Assembly: GCA_964461885.1 (NCBI GenBank)
Contig: CAYWVY010000051.1
Location: forward strand, 1 to 16,019
Origin: UBA288 sp964461885
GTDB lineage: Archaea; Halobacteriota; Methanomicrobia; Methanomicrobiales; Methanospirillaceae
Reading direction: 5' to 3'
Length of the DNA: 16,019 nt
In this document: piece after piece, positions 15,270 through 16,019 of the stretch
Position numbering within the stretch: position 1 is the stretch's first letter
How the letters are laid out: each line of letters starts with the position of its first letter
Notes under the pieces: generated by a model
Databases searched by the model: none
Told to the model about the DNA's origin: nothing
The model's input: the letters and a program-made list of their open reading frames with translations, nothing else
Position numbers and translations under genes: made by a program

Positions 15270-15292
15270 GCTCCCGGAACGGGACCGGGAGC
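15270..15292. repeat. Perfect 8-bp hairpin between the SRAP gene and the tRNA
   Basis: GCTCCCGG (15270-15277) and CCGGGAGC (15285-15292) pair perfectly around a 7-base loop. It lies about 50 bases past the tRNA 3' end and about 80 bases before the SRAP start on the minus strand. It could separate the two transcripts or be a leader structure. Confidence 0.35.
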
Positions 15293-15307
15293 AGCGTGCG
15301 CCGATCG

Positions 15308-15325
15308 CTTCCCGTCTCCGGGAGG
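15308..15325. repeat. Small hairpin just past the tRNA 3' end
   Basis: CTTCCCG and CGGGAGG pair over 7 bp (one G-T) with a TCTC loop. On the minus strand it follows the tRNA trailer, which contains TTCATTTCT (15333-15341), a weak T-rich end signal. Confidence 0.3.
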
Positions 15326-15344
15326 GGGCTGTAGAAATGAACGA

Positions 15345-15419
15345 TAGCGAGGGATGGATTTGAACCATCGGTCTTCGGGTTATGGGCCCGACGGGATATC
15401 CTGACTACCCTACCTCGCT
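15345..15419 (-). tRNA. Initiator tRNA-Met (CAT)
   Basis: A 75-base cloverleaf on the minus strand. The acceptor stem AGCGAGG/CCTCGCT has all 7 pairs, with A73. The D-stem is GGG/CCC. The anticodon stem TCGGG/CCCGA encloses the loop CCCATAA, and the T-stem GATGG/CCATC encloses TTCAAAT. The anticodon is CAT. The A1-U72 pair and three consecutive G-C pairs (29-31/39-41) in the anticodon stem mark it as the archaeal/eukaryotic initiator rather than elongator tRNA-Met. CCA is not encoded and there is no intron. Position 33 is C instead of the near-universal U. No other tRNA is adjacent. Confidence 0.95.
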
Positions 15420-15445
15420 TCGGGGACTAACGTGTGCTGTCCTGG

Positions 15446-15455
15446 CATATATACC
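15446..15455 (-). promoter_or_regulatory. Archaeal TATA box for the initiator tRNA
   Basis: GGTATATATG on the minus strand is a near-consensus TATA box centred about 31 bases before the first tRNA base. This is right for a transcript that starts a few bases before the mature 5' end. It is among the clearest pieces of evidence that the DNA is archaeal. Confidence 0.7.
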
Positions 15456-15534
15456 TGCACATCTTCTTCTCCTTTCTCGGGCGACAACAGCGAGCCTGTG
15501 ATAGCGGCAGTTCTCCCGGATGAAGGCGTACATC

Positions 15535-15552
15535 TCGGGGGCGGACCCCCGA
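15535..15552. repeat. Perfect 7-bp hairpin with tetraloop in the tRNA-DUF1801 spacer
   Basis: TCGGGGG (15535-15541), loop CGGA, CCCCCGA (15546-15552). It stands alone in a 230-base spacer that has no convincing gene. The nonamer ACATCTCGG occurs at its left edge (15530) and again just after it (15556). The role is unknown. Confidence 0.35.
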
Positions 15553-15629
15553 TCCACATCTCGGACGAGTGCGCCGCGGCATGCTCCCGGGACACGCCAG
15601 CGCATTTCAAATAGTACCTCCCGTGTAGA

Positions 15630-15653
15630 GGAGAGAACGGGATGCAGAGATGA
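15630..15653 (+). promoter_or_regulatory. SD and 3-codon mini-ORF overlapping the DUF1801 start
   Basis: GGAG (15630-15633) is 8 bases before an ATG at 15642 that reads ATG CAG AGA TGA. Its stop overlaps the start of the DUF1801 gene (15650) as ATGA. The SD suits the mini-ORF better than the gene, for which it is 16 bases away. The gene may therefore be translated by termination-reinitiation, or it may simply have a weak start. Confidence 0.3.
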
Positions 15654-16019
15654 GTGCGGAAATGGACCGGCACGGCAGACTGGCGGTTACCGTGGACGAC
15701 TACCTCGCGGCCGTTCCCGACGAGGCGCGCGCCGCTCTCCAGGACCTTCGCGCAACCATCCGTGCGGCGGCGCCCGAGGCCGAAGAGGGGATCAGCTACC
15801 GGGTTCCGACATACAGGTACCACGGGCCGCTGGTCCATTTCGCCGCGTTCAAGGACCATTGCAGTTTTATCGTGGCGAGCGCATCGGTCGTCGAGCGGTT
15901 TAAAAATGAACTCGAAGGCTACGAGATCTCCGGGACGACCATCCAGTTCTTGGCGAAGAACCCGCTCTCCCCGGACCTGGTCGATAGGATCGTCAGGGCG
16001 CGGATGAAGGAGAACGAGG
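15650..16019 (+). CDS. DUF1801 domain protein (3'-partial)
   Basis: The frame is open from the ATG at 15650 to the window edge (123 codons). VDDYLAAVPDEARAALQDLRATIRAAAPEAEEGISYRVPTYRYHGPLVHFAAFKDH (about 15-70) matches the DUF1801/YdhG-like pattern: a helical front, then (E)EGISYxxPTxxxxGPLVHFAAFKxH. It is followed by VVERFKNELEGYEISGTTIQF and the typical tail LVDRIVRARMKEN. Family members are usually 110-140 residues, so only a few residues are probably missing. A Met at residue 5 (15662) is an alternative start. The biochemical function of the family is not established; the fold is compared with frataxin-like proteins (YdhG). Its spacing from the tRNA suggests an independent transcript. 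Confidence 0.88.
   Translation, partial: MSAEMDRHGRLAVTVDDYLAAVPDEARAALQDLRATIRAAAPEAEEGISYRVPTYRYHGPLVHFAAFKDHCSFIVASASVVERFKNELEGYEISGTTIQFLAKNPLSPDLVDRIVRARMKENE

Noticed and set aside
1..16019. CRISPR array, insertion sequence or prophage
   Set aside because: No regularly spaced identical repeats, transposase, integrase or terminal inverted repeats were seen. The only regular repeats are coding repeats of the propeller.

Overview
The window looks like part of a high-GC euryarchaeal chromosome, most likely a Methanomicrobiales methanogen related to Methanoculleus or Methanofollis. The placement is inferred from several things. There is an initiator-type tRNA-Met without an encoded CCA and with an archaeal TATA box about 30 bp upstream. 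TATA-like elements also precede several genes. A HAE3-type RND exporter is present, as is a secreted beta-propeller with a dockerin-like C-terminus of the kind common in these methanogens. Shine-Dalgarno (SD) sites are clear, and GC-rich codon use produces long meaningless antisense ORFs. The window contains a run of 100 Ns, so it is draft assembly, and the DNA on either side of the gap may not be truly adjacent.

Left region (1-4850): the C-terminal membrane anchor of an exported protein, then a 749-aa RND/MMPL-type exporter. Next come a roughly 400-bp gene-poor stretch with a perfect 18-bp palindrome beside a TATA-like element, a small secreted protein split by an in-frame TGA, and on the minus strand a signal-peptide-bearing six-bladed TolB/PD40-type propeller ending in dockerin-like repeats. 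The common theme is the cell envelope and export.

Middle region (4951-8981): a minus-strand DUF4097/adhesin-like gene that is cut by the gap and frameshifted, a sodium:neurotransmitter-symporter (NSS/SNF) family transporter, a tandem universal stress protein preceded by a possible 13-codon leader ORF, and a decayed histidine-kinase remnant that lacks its front half.

Right region (8970-16019): a DNA-maintenance cluster. mutS and mutL form a minus-strand operon with a GTGA overlap. An AlkA-like HhH-GPD glycosylase is divergent from mutS. It converges on a small ferredoxin-like protein, and the two stop codons lie in the arms of one inverted repeat. A SRAP (HMCES/YedK) protein and the initiator tRNA-Met follow on the minus strand. 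A DUF1801 protein on the plus strand runs off the end of the window. Mismatch repair, base excision and abasic-site protection therefore lie within about 6.2 kb.

I do not see a clearly undescribed multi-gene system here. The points most worth a second look are the repair cluster, C33 in the initiator tRNA, a Glu-to-Asp change in the MutL endonuclease motif, a ferredoxin with an incomplete second cluster motif, two possible leader mini-ORFs, and three broken genes. Two of the three breaks look like loss of one G from a G run, so they may be sequencing error.
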